From Owenia fusiformis (lineage: Eukaryota > Annelida > Polychaeta > Sabellida > Oweniidae), in contig CAIIXF020000005.1 of the NCBI GenBank assembly GCA_903813345.2, positions 10,977,375 to 11,041,374 on the forward strand: a stretch of DNA of 64,000 nucleotides, given 5' to 3'. Both the position numbers and the translations under genes were made by a program. The number at the start of each line of letters is the position of its first letter. The first letter of the stretch is position 1. Below, piece by piece: positions 46,563 to 58,507 of the stretch. Below the pieces are notes generated by a model. The model saw only the letters and a program-made list of their open reading frames with translations. It was not told the DNA's origin and made no database searches.

Positions 46563-47309
46563 CACCCTTGGTATACGCAGCTAACGAAAATTGACCGGTA
46601 CGGGTCAAAAGCTGGACCGGTACGGGTTAACGGTATTATTTGAATTTAAAATAGCCATAACTTGCTCAATATTGACTTCCTCGTGTCTAATTTGAAATAT
46701 ATGATGCCTCCCGATGCTTTTAAGTACCCCAATTTTTTACAGATTTTTAAACGGACCAAAACTCTCTAAATGCGCATTTATGCTCTTTTCTCTCGAGAAC
46801 GACTGTCTCATTTTCACGATAACTTTTATTTAGTACTTCTAACATATAAGATCTATTTTTCCCCATCAAGGTATGATGTAAATGACATGCTATTTACATC
46901 TTGTGAGTTTCAATGACGCGCGTTTGATTTTATAAAAAATGCCAAACTTTGTGACAAAGAATTTCATCCTGCTTGCAGCGAGAAGACGGACCGGTTCGGG
47001 GCAATCTGCTTGTAGCGAGAAGACGGACCGGTTCGGGGCAATAGCTGATGAAATTCGTTGTCACAAAGTTCGTTCTCGAGAGAAAAGAGCATAAATGCAC
47101 ATTTAGAGAGTTTTGGTCCGTTTAAAAATCCGTAAAAAATTGGGGAACTTAAAAGCATCGGGAGGCATCATATATTTCAAATTAGACACGAGGAAGTCAA
47201 TATTGAGCAAGTTATGGCTGTTTTAAATTCAAATAAAACCGTTAACCCGTACCGGTCCAGCTTTTGACCCGTACCGGTCAATTTCCGTTAGCTGCGTATA
47301 CCAAGGGTG
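46563..47309. mobile_element. 747-bp foldback DNA element, TSD AAAAT
   Basis: The arms are about 240 bp and nearly identical (46563-46802 and 47071-47309), beginning CACCCTTGGTATACGC. They contain two copies of ACCGGTACGGGT and a GCATTTATGCTCTTTTCTC block. Flanking 5-bp direct repeats AAAAT lie at 46558-46562 and 47310-47314. A second, inner inverted pair (CTTTGTGACAA...ATTTCATC, near 46950 and 47048) brackets two direct copies of GCGAGAAGACGGACCGG. The left arm is separated from the inner pair by about 140 bp of unrelated sequence. No protein is encoded; the superfamily is uncertain (CAC ends with 5-bp TSD recall Transib, inference only). Confidence 0.78.
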
Positions 47310-47437
47310 AAAATGCTGAAATACTGGATTAGACCTATGATAGACCTAACATCAAGAGAAGGAGAGACAAGCTATAGTTCATAGATGAACCTTTTTGCTA
47401 CTACTTTGTTTGACACAAGATTTCCACTATTATCTAA

Positions 47438-47844
47438 GGGGAGGCATCAAAAGATCAATGTCTGATAGAAAAATAAATAAATCTAGTTTGGGGGAGGGGG
47501 TCAAAGCTATTTCAGTTTGCTATCTGACAAATTTCAACATTTAATTTTTTGGCAATTTCGACTCAAAATGCCTCGGAATGGTTTAAAAATGAAAACTTTA
47601 CCAGATGCCTTCTTCACCAAGATGCATGCAACATGGAATATTATGCCTATTGTTGTTGTTTTAAGAATCATAAATAAGTTATAGTACTGCCCCCCCCTGA
47701 AAGTCCAAATCGAGTCGCTAAAACATGTGAAAAGTCCGCGATCAACTTTCATTGTATTTAGTTTTGAGGGGGAGGGGGGGGGGTCGAACTCAAAAATAGA
47801 TATATTTAATTAGTTTCCAGACATTGAACTTTTGATGCCTCCCC
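47438..47844. mobile_element. 407-bp Harbinger-like MITE, TSD TAA
   Basis: TIRs start GGGGAGGCATCAAAAG(A/T)TCAATG and extend to about 30 bp at both ends. The flanking 3-bp direct repeats TAA lie at 47435-47437 and 47845-47847. A TWA target and G-rich TIRs fit PIF/Harbinger. The interior has G-runs/C-runs at 47492-47500, 47690-47698 and 47767-47784 and no coding frame. Confidence 0.6.
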
Positions 47845-47847
47845 TAA

Positions 47848-49760
47848 AGTACTACGCAGCAATGTAATATAGTTTAATTGACATAATCATATTCCTTACA
47901 GCTTCCTATATCTTGATCCCGGATCTTAATGTTAAATAACAAGTTATAATTTTGCTTAATTACGACAGAATCTAACATTGTCCTGTTCGTAGCGTGTTTA
48001 AAAAATTGTGGAGCGCAATTTTGTTTCTGTTAGTCACGTGGTCAATATATTCCATTTTGACCAATACATGACTCGACTCGACTATTTTAGTTGTAGAACC
48101 TCCCTACATGAAGATATAGCCTTTGCACGCTGGGAGCTTATTCCATACTTTTCCTATCATCATATCATAATTGTAGGACATTTCTTTGGTTTATAAACTA
48201 GTGATATAGATGTCAGTAACCATTTTTCTTTTCTTTCTCAGTGGAACACTGAAAAATCAGCACAAAATTTTGAAACCCCATGAAAATTTTGTTTTATATT
48301 GCAGCCAATGGACATGTTAATGTGTGAAATATTCGGTTGACATTTCATTGTTTTGATTTACTCTATAATGCCATACAGTACTTTGTAAACACAACTTATT
48401 AATTGTCGTGATTTTTATTTTTCTGTTTACGTTTTATGTAATTGTTAACGTTTCTATATAAGAACCTAATTGATCATACTAATACTCGTACATGTACGAG
48501 TTTGAAACTATTACTTGGTACATATTAAACAATATGATGTAGAACCTATGGCCTGAAAGTCTCGGAGCCACCGTGATTAATGCATCCCTATGTACTTAAT
48601 AAATGGTATGTATTTTCCGAAAAACTCCCTATCACTAAATCGAGTACTGTCTTGAATAAGAATCTTTTTCTCACCGAAGAGGTCCATTTGGAATTGTTGG
48701 GTAGGTTAATTATCAAACTAAAAAACTAATTAATTTTCCCTACACTACTCACTTCTCTATAATGTTATAATTCTAATTGCTGACGTTCAAGTGCATGGCA
48801 ATGAAATAACAAAACTTGCAAATGACAAAATAGGACATATCTCATTATCTTTATATATTTTACATTGAGTAATGAACTTTTTCATAAATGTCTGACCAGA
48901 ATTAAACATGATCTCATTTTGCCAATAAGCAATTTATGGGCTAATAATCTTCACCATATTTCTTAAATTAATATAGAGTCCGATATATCATACGACTTAT
49001 AATGTTGCCCTTGTTTAGCAATTGACGGATGAACATTGTTTAAATATAGCAGGAAATTTGTATTTGTTGCTTGTAAGTGTATATAAACATTCATTGGTCA
49101 AACTATTACATTTCCAATCTTTTTCCATTATAAAGAATATGTAACTCCTATTCATAAGAGTTTCGGATATCATGAAGTTTGGATCTTGTATATCATATCA
49201 AGACACCGTTTTAACCAAAATTTTATTTATATTTGGACTCTAAAATGCTTTTCTGGTCAAGGTGAAATCTAAGTGCAATGATTAGTCGTATTTGTAATGG
49301 CACTGCCAATTCTGATAAATTGTTATTCTATTCATAAAGGTCGCCTATCTGAAAAGTACATTAAACTAGCTTTTATCAGCTACTTTGGGTAAAGGCGGAT
49401 TAGAATTCAATCAATCTTTAGTTTGATCATTTTGAATCTCATAGCTGAAGATTATGCTGTTTTTGTCACATGGGCCAGTAGCATCATCAAATCGACGCAC
49501 GACTTGTTTTGTTGTGTTGCTAAATAGCGTAAATGCCAAAATGGAAATACAAAAACGTATGGCAAAGCACCGTATAAAAATCCAAGAGCATAACAGCGTA
49601 ACGAGTCAGTAAAACAAATCACCAGTATCTAAAAAGCGTCCTATTGTAGAAGAAAGCCATGTTTAGCATCCACCTTTCTGCAGGTTTCAGGAACCATTAC
49701 ACAATGAAAATTAAATTCGTATCATTGGGTTTCATTATTATTTGTAAAGCTATTTGCGCA
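47848..49760. other. Non-coding stretch
   Basis: AT-rich unique-looking sequence between two transposons. I see no gene, RNA or repeat that I can support here. Confidence 0.4.
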
Positions 49761-51049
49761 AAGGTCACTGGTACTCACCTAGTTACGCTGACGATACGTC
49801 AGCGAAACAAGATGGACAAACTTCCGGGCTTCGTTTTCGGTGAGATATTTTTATTTCTCGATTTTACACCATTTATAAGTCAAGTTGTGGACAATAATTT
49901 GGCTCAAAGTTAAAGAAAGTGGTCTAGTTTGAGAATATTCTGGCGGTTCTATGTTTGATATATCAACGAAGACGCAATTCACATATTTAGTCCCTCGCTT
50001 TTGTTACGTTGACGTAAGATCAATGTAACGTTGACGAACGTGTGACTTGGAGCTGTTGTTACTTTGACGAACCATATTAACATTGGCGTATATTGGGCAA
50101 CAATCTTGAATACATAGTTCGACTATTTCAGAGAGTCTTGGAAGTCCTAAAATCACGAGGGTGAGGAACTGGGCGTTCAGAGACAGGTACTCGACGAGAA
50201 ATGAGGATCCTATATTTACAGATCCCATCACTTTGGTGAGAAATGCAGTAAGGTTAAAACTTGCAAAATGAGGGACATCGAATACAAATTGATTCGAACT
50301 TAAAGTTGTACTCAAACCATTTTTACTCGATTTAGTTATGCCATCTTACCGTATGAAGGCCGCGCTTTATGATAGTGAACCATCAATAATTCCAAAAGTT
50401 CATTTTATCATGATATTGGTGATAAAAAGTCAGCACATGTCTGTTTTCGTGGCAAAACTGATTTCATTTTCAGAGCGGGATTTTACGTCACGTGACAATG
50501 ACGTGCGTGATTGAAACATTTTAATCAATTCCTTGTATATGTTATGAATGATATTGCAGTGCTCTTTCCGAAAGAAATTCTTTTTGTGAAGGTCAATCAA
50601 TTAACAATATTTATTTGGCACTTGACATGCGTGCGAATGTTGAACTAATATATTTCTTTTTTAGTTCAGCCTTCGTAATAGTTTGCAACAGCAACTTTTC
50701 GACTCAGCGCCAGAATAACTTGGCACACGGTAGATCAAAACTGTCATACAAGTAGTCAGGTGACATCAAAAAGTGAGTAAAAATAACAACATTTCAGAGG
50801 CATTTCAGAGGTTGACGGTCTTGTCTTAATAAATCTTTTTGTGGGGAAATATCACAAGCTTTGTAGTCAAAATAACAAAATGGATGTTTTTGTTTTAGAA
50901 CAAGATAATAAGAGATTCCTAAATTGGTTTTAGTACAACTTTTAACTTAAAAATAAAAAATGCAGCGATGACACAATTTCGTTTTTTGTCTCCACCAAAA
51001 GTGATATAGGCTCCACATTTTTGTTGACGATGTTTGAAATATTTTTGTC

Positions 51050-51118
51050 ATAGCATAGCATTGCACTGCATTTTATTGCATTATATTGCACTGCATTGTA
51101 TTGCATCGTATTCCATAT
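51050..51118 (+). repeat. Imperfect ATTGCA/CTGCA microsatellite
   Basis: About eight to ten variants of CATTGCA, TATTGCA and ACTGCA follow one another inside the 49766-52084 transposon. Confidence 0.5.
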
Positions 51119-51489
51119 TTACCATTTCAGTTACAGTTTTACTACATAAAATGTTATTTATAAGATTATAATTTTCAATGTTTTATACAATATCACTTAA
51201 AAGATATGAAATGGCCCAAAATAATATATTTTCAACGGAACCCTTTGCAAGGGTCATTTCTGTTTGTGTCAGTCGGTAATATGGATTGTCACCCCTACAT
51301 AGCACGTAGCTTGTTAATATTCCCTGAATGATACTGGAAGTTTACTCAAATATGAAATTATCCGTTTATCACTTCGAAAAAGGCAACATTCATTAGGTTC
51401 AATGTTGTCTAGTATGAGTTAGTGTTCTGATTTGACTAGATATGCGTGAATTATTTTTTAGTCAATAATATAATTTCATAAGCCGGGAA

Positions 51490-51730
51490 GGGGGGTCTTT
51501 TTATTTATTGTAAACAATAAATTACTCATAGCAAATCGACACTTGCTAACTTTTGTTATGTGAGAGAGGGAAGAAATTGGACCATTTAGAAAATATCTTC
51601 GCATTTCCACAACTGTTGATGACTGGATCTCATAAAAAATTAAAATGCTTCCCCACGTTTCGAACCCGTGCATAACAGGAGGTCCTTAGGCCAAGGCAAC
51701 GCTCTACCAATAAAGCTATCAGATCATCCA
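51490..51730 (-). mobile_element. Candidate tRNA-derived SINE
   Basis: On the minus strand a tRNA-like head starts near 51730. The A box TAGCTTTATTGGTAGAGC (51701-51718) matches 15 of 18 bases of the common tRNA sequence with TAGCTCAGTTGG, and the B box is GGGTTCGAAAC (51657-51667). About 140 bp of unrelated body follows, then an A/T-rich end with AATAAATAAAA near 51497. The head is too diverged for a working tRNA, since the anticodon and T stems are imperfect. A simple tRNA pseudogene is the alternative. Confidence 0.5.
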
Positions 51731-52089
51731 CAGTTATTTGAGCCTCCAATGAATTAAATTGTGAATAGTATAGGATGTCAGTTTTGTATCAATATTGGAA
51801 TGGAATGGAATGCACATATTATAAGAATATATATGAGAATAATTACAAGATTTTGATTCATTATCTCAGCTTTAGCCCCGGACACATGCCACAAATCTAT
51901 GAGCCTGGATCTGGAGCTTCTGATACCCCATGACATTCCAAAGATCAACATTTTTCATTCGGCAACGTAACAAAGTGTCTTCGTCAACGTCTCATTGGCA
52001 ATATTCATGCAGATCGTCAAGCCCGGAAGTTCTTCTATTTTGTTACGCTGACGTATCGTCAGCGTAACTAGGTGAGTACCAGTGAAGGT

Positions 52090-53490
52090 GGGTGTGAAGT
52101 ATTCGGGAAATTTCAGGCTGGCAAATCATTAAGGCACGTTAATTACATTCAAAATGGACATATCAATTACATTACTTTAAGCTACGATCTGAGATAAAGA
52201 GGCTCTTGATTATTTACTCAATATAGCAGTGAAAACGATCATTTATGACTCCTGAATTTCCAAGGATCCCTGAGACATTTCGTGAGGTTTTGTACTGGCT
52301 GTCACAAATGTGCAAGCTGTATTATCTATTAAAGGATTTAAGGCTAGGGGTCAATGAATTAATCTTTAATCAAGAATGTCGTCTTGTATCAAGGCGTTTA
52401 CGGCCCCTTGTCCCCGGTGACTTCGTCCCATCCAACGATTTATGAATTATGCAGAAGTTCCAAAATTCTATATCAATATTTCAATTCAATCAATTATTTC
52501 AATATCAAATTATATTTGGACAATTTTGTCCACGTCTGTAGGTAGAGTTAAGGACAAGATTGGGATCGTTCGAATTCATTAATTTTATCCGACTTTATCA
52601 GGATATATGTCATCATGGGCCATTAGTGTGGCGATTTATCAGTTTCCCCCAGGATTGGGATTGCTATTATGCGTACGATTCCACATCCTCTTTGAGTTAT
52701 AATACACCCGGATTATACAGTCACGTACAACGCCATTCCATGTCTTTCAAGTTACAGTTCAGCTGATAAGTATCAGTCCTCATTGGCTATGTCCAAGACG
52801 CCTTATGTGATATGTAACATACTTCAAAAGTAAAATAACATATTCTATATATTCTATTATCATTTTTCTGATATGACAATCTGGGATGTCCGACGACGAC
52901 CCTATTTGACACCTATCAGCACCAGTAGACCCATTTCCCATGGCGTCAAATTCAATTAGCTTGATATTCATTGTTTTACCCGAACCACAATCTCACGTTT
53001 TTCTCATTCCATTGCAACGTGGGACCTTAATTTCCAGATCTAACTAGGTTTAAGATGCCACAAAGATTACCCAAGGATGGTCAGCTAGCCCACTCAACCT
53101 CTTCATCGACCCTTTTCCTCGTATGCTTTCCAACAAGAAAATTCGATTGTCTTTGTTTTTATTCGATTGATATTATCGTTAAATCTTTACCACTCCCCTT
53201 GACCCAATTTTGACGACACAGCACATCCGGTCATCATTTTATCACCTGATACTTTTTAATAACATTTATATTTGGCTCTTGCACAATAGATGTTACTGTT
53301 AACACCTTTAAATGTCAACGTAGGCATATTGTATTTCAATGTAAGATTAGAAGAATGGGTAGAAAACTTAATTTACGAGAGTGGCACCTTGTAATTTAGT
53401 TAGTATTTTTCTTTGTTCTGATATCATTGAAACAGACTCATAAAGTGGCTAAGTACTCATTGCATCAAAGAGTTCTTGCTGCAACTGCAA
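52090..53490. other. Non-coding stretch
   Basis: No gene, RNA or repeat that I can support. Short open frames here lack domains and codon bias. Confidence 0.4.
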
Positions 53491-53494
53491 TCAT

Positions 53495-54116
53495 TATGGG
53501 CATTAGGATCTGGGGTGTATCTTAATTCACTTGATGTGTCCTTTTCTGTATCATTGTAACGATCCTTAATATGTCAAATAAAACGCTTGAACGAGTTTTT
53601 CACAATATCAATGGCAAGAATCGAAGATCAGAGAAGAACGTGAAAGAATCCTAAATGTAAGCTCTCCAGTTGACATTACTTCTTCATATACTTTTTTAAC
53701 GATTCGGCCTGTTCTTGAAAAAGACCGACCACCAACCAGCAGTCGATCTCCACCACGTGAAACCACACGGAAACGACATGGTCAGATGGTGACCGGTATT
53801 CTACTCGATCAACGGTGGATGGATGCAAAATTAGAGAAAGAAAATAAAACTAGACTAAAATAAAAAATAAAATGACAACAGATCCGTAGGATCTTCGTTT
53901 CAACTATTTTAATATAATTAAAAACAACAAAATGGGTAGAATTTTGAACCCGTTTTCATCTTACTCTGTTTTGAGGCTACTTGTGGAAAACACAGACCGG
54001 TTGATGGTTGGTGGGGTCGGTCTTTTTCAATCTTGAAAAACTCGTTCGCCCCATTAAAGATTAATTGCTTCTGAGGGACGAGCTCAATACATACCTTTTG
54101 GTGCTAATGCCCATTT
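53495..54116. repeat. Degraded inverted-repeat element
   Basis: The left side carries ATGGGCATTAGG (53496), GAACGAGTTTTTC (about 53588) and CTTGAAAAAGACCGACCACC (53714). The right side carries the complements in the mirrored order (GGTCGGTCTTTTTCAA, GAAAAACTCGTTC, CTAATGCCCAT). The left arm holds about 110 extra bases between blocks. It is an old DNA transposon relic; no TSD was found. Confidence 0.45.
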
Positions 54117-55139
54117 CTAGGTAACCAAGAGTTTGCTTGGGAATTAGTTAATTAAGACATCAAGTTTTTATGCCTTTACCATTCATTGATACTGTAAGTT
54201 ACGGGTTGCTACGATTTTATAACTATTTGATTTAGAGAGTTATTTAGAGGTTGAAACACTCAAGGGCGAATCTCATCTTTCTTTGAAGATCGCGTCTGGT
54301 GTTAACTCCAATAGCTATAAAACATTAGTTATATAAAACAATCTATCAACCGAGCTCTGACATAATTAGAATTACTAACAATGAAGAGTACATTTCTATT
54401 CCACGTGACGGAACTATTAAGAACAATGCCAATATTAGAAACAGACAGATCTAACCAACGTAGCATGCATATTCTATAAATATAACTTCTCGTTAGTGTT
54501 TGGTATTTAATTCCCATAGATCTTAGACAACTTACTACTATGTTATTTGCGGGATTAATTAAATTGCAGTCTGGGCTAAGAGATGTATTTCAACTTGATC
54601 CGTTTGAAATAAGAGAAAACAGAATCTCTAGCAGGTTCAATGAATTGTAAACACACAGGATATCCAGTATTAAACATTCGAGATTTCAAGAGCAGCAGAG
54701 TGCATTTTTACACTTCGTTCAAAAAGTTTTGCAACCGGATGTTTCCTTGTACCACAAGTTACAAAACCTATGTATGTCTGGATATTTGAACAAATTCATC
54801 AAAGTACAAATCCAACCTATTATAACTGAGGATTAACAATCTAAAATTCAAACATAAGAACGTTATACAACGGTTTTCGATTGTTAAACCTCCGCAATCT
54901 TCACATTCATTACCTAAACATTTAATGGGGGTTTTGAGGTCCCGTAAATGACTAAATTTGCTCAAATGGTCCTAGGTTAAGAAACAGTGTGTCCTAATTT
55001 TTTGACGCAAGACCTAAAATTCCCCCGGTGAACTTGGAAAGGCTCACCCTTTGGCATTCTATAGAACCATATATTGCAACAGATGATACTTGTGTTGTCT
55101 GTCTGTTGAATTAGGACTGTTAGGTGACGTACAATGTAA
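54117..55139. other. Non-coding stretch
   Basis: AT-rich sequence with no gene, RNA or repeat that I can support. Confidence 0.35.
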
Positions 55140-55824
55140 GTCATTCCAAGGGGTCAAAAACGTAGATATTTTCAATTTTTATTAGTTTTTGTGCATTATT
55201 ATACGGGTCAAATAGTGAAACGGATCAAATGTATGTGTTGGATTGATTACTATTTTATACATGTTAATTTTGACTAAAAACTCAAACATTTTTAAAATAA
55301 AGCAATATTGTTGTACCACTCGATTCAATGAGAACTAAAATTTTAAAATGCTTTTTCTCTGAACCACTTTTCTGCGCTTATTTTCTTCATTTTTTCAACA
55401 CAAAATTTGATAGGGTTTATTTTATGCTTTGGTGAATTGTTGCTCAACAATGAATGTGCATGACAACTAAACTTTTGTTTGAAATAACTTCACAGTTAGT
55501 TTTTCGAACAAATCAATTTTTGAAATTAAAGTTTCACATACCCCAATTTGATAACATTGGGTGAGACTATAAGATAAGCCAAAGTGGATTTAACTTGATA
55601 TGGGGCTTTTGAAATAATGTATGTGTTAAAGCACATCTAGAAAATTTAGATAAGCTGAATGAATTATTGATATGTTATTTTACAGTGTCTTAAATCTTGA
55701 AAGTAATACTTATCAAAGTATTCTTGTGATTCTAGAAAGAGAGTCTTCAATTATTTAAATGCCATTTTATGTCTCATTAATCAGAAGTAAATATTTTCAA
55801 AAGTTTTTGACCCCTGCTAATGAC
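55140..55824. mobile_element. Candidate MITE of about 685 bp
   Basis: Terminal inverted repeats share GTCATT, three variable bases and AGGGGTCAAAAAC, then diverged T/A-rich sequence (GATATTTTCAA against GAAAATATTT). The interior is AT-rich and non-coding. No matching TSD was found, so the exact ends are uncertain. Confidence 0.4.
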
Positions 55825-58507
55825 AGGCAAAATTTGGCCGGGAGTATATTGACCAATCATGATTTGTGCAGGGTTCACGACCAATTAAGAAAACATAAGT
55901 ACGACAACTAAACATTAAGCTACATGTAGGCAATATATACGCCCACTAGGCTACTCTTTTTCCAAGTTGGCAGTTGTAATTTCGAACCGAAGGTTAAGAA
56001 CATGTAAATATGGGAGCGTTGTTGTGTGTTATCAGCTCTTTGTTGGTCTTAGAAAAATTCATACCTTGGAGTAAATCACGGTCTATCAAACACAAATAAA
56101 CCGAAAAATGAACTAAGCAGCCAAATAAGAATGATGTTTTTATTATCAAATTGTTACATTCACTGACAGTATTACGAGTTATCAGGAGTTGTTGATATTC
56201 TAACCCAGCTCCTCGAGACTGATTTTACAATAAATTAACTGCATATCGATCAACTCCCGCAATTGTCATTGTATATTGCACCGAACTAGGGCATATAGAT
56301 TTTACAAATCTTGTTTGTGATGAAACTGATCCAGTTAGCTATATTTCACCCAATATTAATAAGCCTGATAAATTGCTTCATTAGACATTGATTGTTCTAC
56401 TATTTGTTTAGTAAAACTTTCCAATCTGTGTCTCCCAGAAAAAAAGATTGACGAGAGGTTTGCGCCAAAAGCAAGTCGAAGTATTGGTACACATTCGGAC
56501 AGGATAACTTTAAATGCCAGTAAAACTGGTGATATTCTAGCTACTATGTAAATACGAAAATAAATGATGAAATAAATTTACTGCTGTCATATTTTTTCAA
56601 TAAATTACCTAGACTAAATACACGTCAGCTGATTAACAGCAAACGTAGCTTATTGTGCACGTCTTAGTAGGGAGGGCAAGCTACACGTTTTATGAGAACT
56701 TTTACATGACATTATTATGGCCCCTGGAACTAAATTGTCTTGGCCGCTCTCTGTTGGTTTTCAAATTACAACTGGTTTGAGAGTAAACCTACTCAATCGG
56801 AAAGGTAAATACTACACGGGATACAAATATAATCACCCCAGAGGATAATAATTTTACCTGTTACGTTAAGTTCTTTTAAAAACGTGTAGCTTGACCTCCC
56901 TATCATCTCGTCTTCTGAGGTGTCATTACACGTGTTTACAACTTTATAATTGTATTTATTTAACTGGATAAACAATCTCTTAAAGTAGAGGCTCAAACAT
57001 AAGAGATACTTTGAAGGCGCTTTACACCATGCCTGCTATTGATATACAGGTTGTCCCCAAAAAATACTGAAACAGGAAGAACTATTGTTTTCTTCATCAA
57101 AACTCTGAACTTTGCAAATTCATTTTCCAATTTTTTGGGAGAGGAGGGGCGTTATGGAAAAATAATTGATGGTACTAAAACAGGTTCTTCTCCAAACCCA
57201 AATTAAGTAACTTATCTTGTTTATGATAATTAATTTGTCTATCAGATGACTTTTGAAGAATATTCCTTCATCCCTCAGACTTTTCCATGTTTTTATTCGG
57301 GTACAATGTATTAGCCATCTTGTACATCGAAGCACTTTGACAATAAACACGCAAGAATAGCAGTATGATAAGCAAGTGATCTGAGGTATTTTTTCAAGCT
57401 TTTTTTTGTCTGGGTGTATCCGTAATTGTTGGAGATTTTGTTTCAAATAAATACATCGATTCAATATCACTAGAGCATGAGCCCCTAGTTAAATTGTGAA
57501 TAACAAGTAGAATATATGAGCGCAAATGCCAAAGGGAATGGTGACTAACAACTTTAAAGAAACCCAACAAGAAAAGCAAACTGTACTCGAAAAGAAGACC
57601 CTAATTTTCTTTTAAAATGATTTTTACATTTTCCGTACTTCAAATGGGATATGAATAATGTGGAAACCTCGCTGAAAGTCATCCTAACACAGCGTCACAT
57701 TTTTACATGCCTTAATAAAGTGGAATCGTTATTCTCCCATAGAAGACCAATGTTTCACTGACAAAAAACTAATGTCTGATAACAAAATGTCCGATAAATC
57801 CAGACCAGCAAAAAAACAGATCATCCTAAAGGTATATGTAGATTAATCTACTCTTAATCGTGTGCCTATCGCAACGTTATGGGTCACATAGATCTGAACT
57901 GTATGCTTATAGCCCTGTATAATTTGTATATAAATCTTTATGAGATTCTCATAGAGAGACAGGTTAATGAATACGCCACTCTTATTAAGAGGGCGACGTT
58001 TTACAACTCAAAAGTAAATTGAGAAGCCGACATTCACGTTGTTGCAAATACGTTCAGCGCAATGATAAAATCAAAATGTCGTATGTAAATGTACAAATAT
58101 ATTGGAAAGATCTACGTTTCATCAAATTACGTCACAGTTAGCAAAAGTATTTCAATGTACCTTTAATAAAAGGCTTAACTACCATAGAGGATCAGGACTC
58201 GCCTACTGATTGAATTTAATTCAGACTTTTATCGGAACAGATTGAAAGCACAACGGTTCTCTTAATGTCAATAATGTTTTTGTTCACAAATAACGACAGA
58301 ACAAGAAAGAGTCTATGTATACTTTATCATGCAATTACGATAATCGATTAAATCCTGAATGTACCTTACGATATTTCCCAATTTCGTTTTATCACCATAT
58401 TCAGCAACTGCATAACTGGTGATTTATCTTAGTTAATGAGTCTAAACCTGTAATGTCCTAATCCTCAGAGGCACTCACGACATTACTGACTTCATTACGA
58501 TATTCAA
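55825..58507. other. Non-coding stretch downstream of the receptor gene
   Basis: It holds the 3' flank of the receptor gene, whose poly(A) site I could not identify. A transposon-end-like segment near 57043-57200 starts TACAGGTTGTCCCCAAAAAA and is followed by CTCTGAACTTTGCAAATTCA. It resembles ends of Tc1/IS630-type repeats common in marine invertebrates, and the match is from memory only. No gene is recognised. Confidence 0.35.

Larger units (their letters stand above)
49766..52084. mobile_element. 2,319-bp non-autonomous DNA transposon with CAC ends, TSD AAGGT
   Basis: TIRs of about 66 bp (49766-49831 and 52019-52084) start CACTGGTACTCACC and contain a small hairpin (CGCTGAC, 5-nt loop, GTCAGCG). 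They are flanked by exact 5-bp direct repeats AAGGT (49761-49765, 52085-52089). Motifs near GTTACG(C/T)TGACG recur inside both ends (about 50004, 50030, 50058 and 51966), as expected for subterminal transposase-binding repeats. CAC ends plus a 5-bp TSD are the signature of the Transib group, but hAT5 cannot be excluded. No transposase frame is found. A tRNA-derived SINE is nested at 51490-51730. Confidence 0.78.

Noticed and set aside
51657-51718. Functional tRNA gene on the minus strand
   Set aside because: A and B boxes are present but the stems are imperfect and a SINE-like body and A-rich tail follow.
57120-57470. 116-codon minus-strand frame with several Cys and Trp
   Set aside because: No domain or homologue is recognised, and the area overlaps a probable transposon relic.
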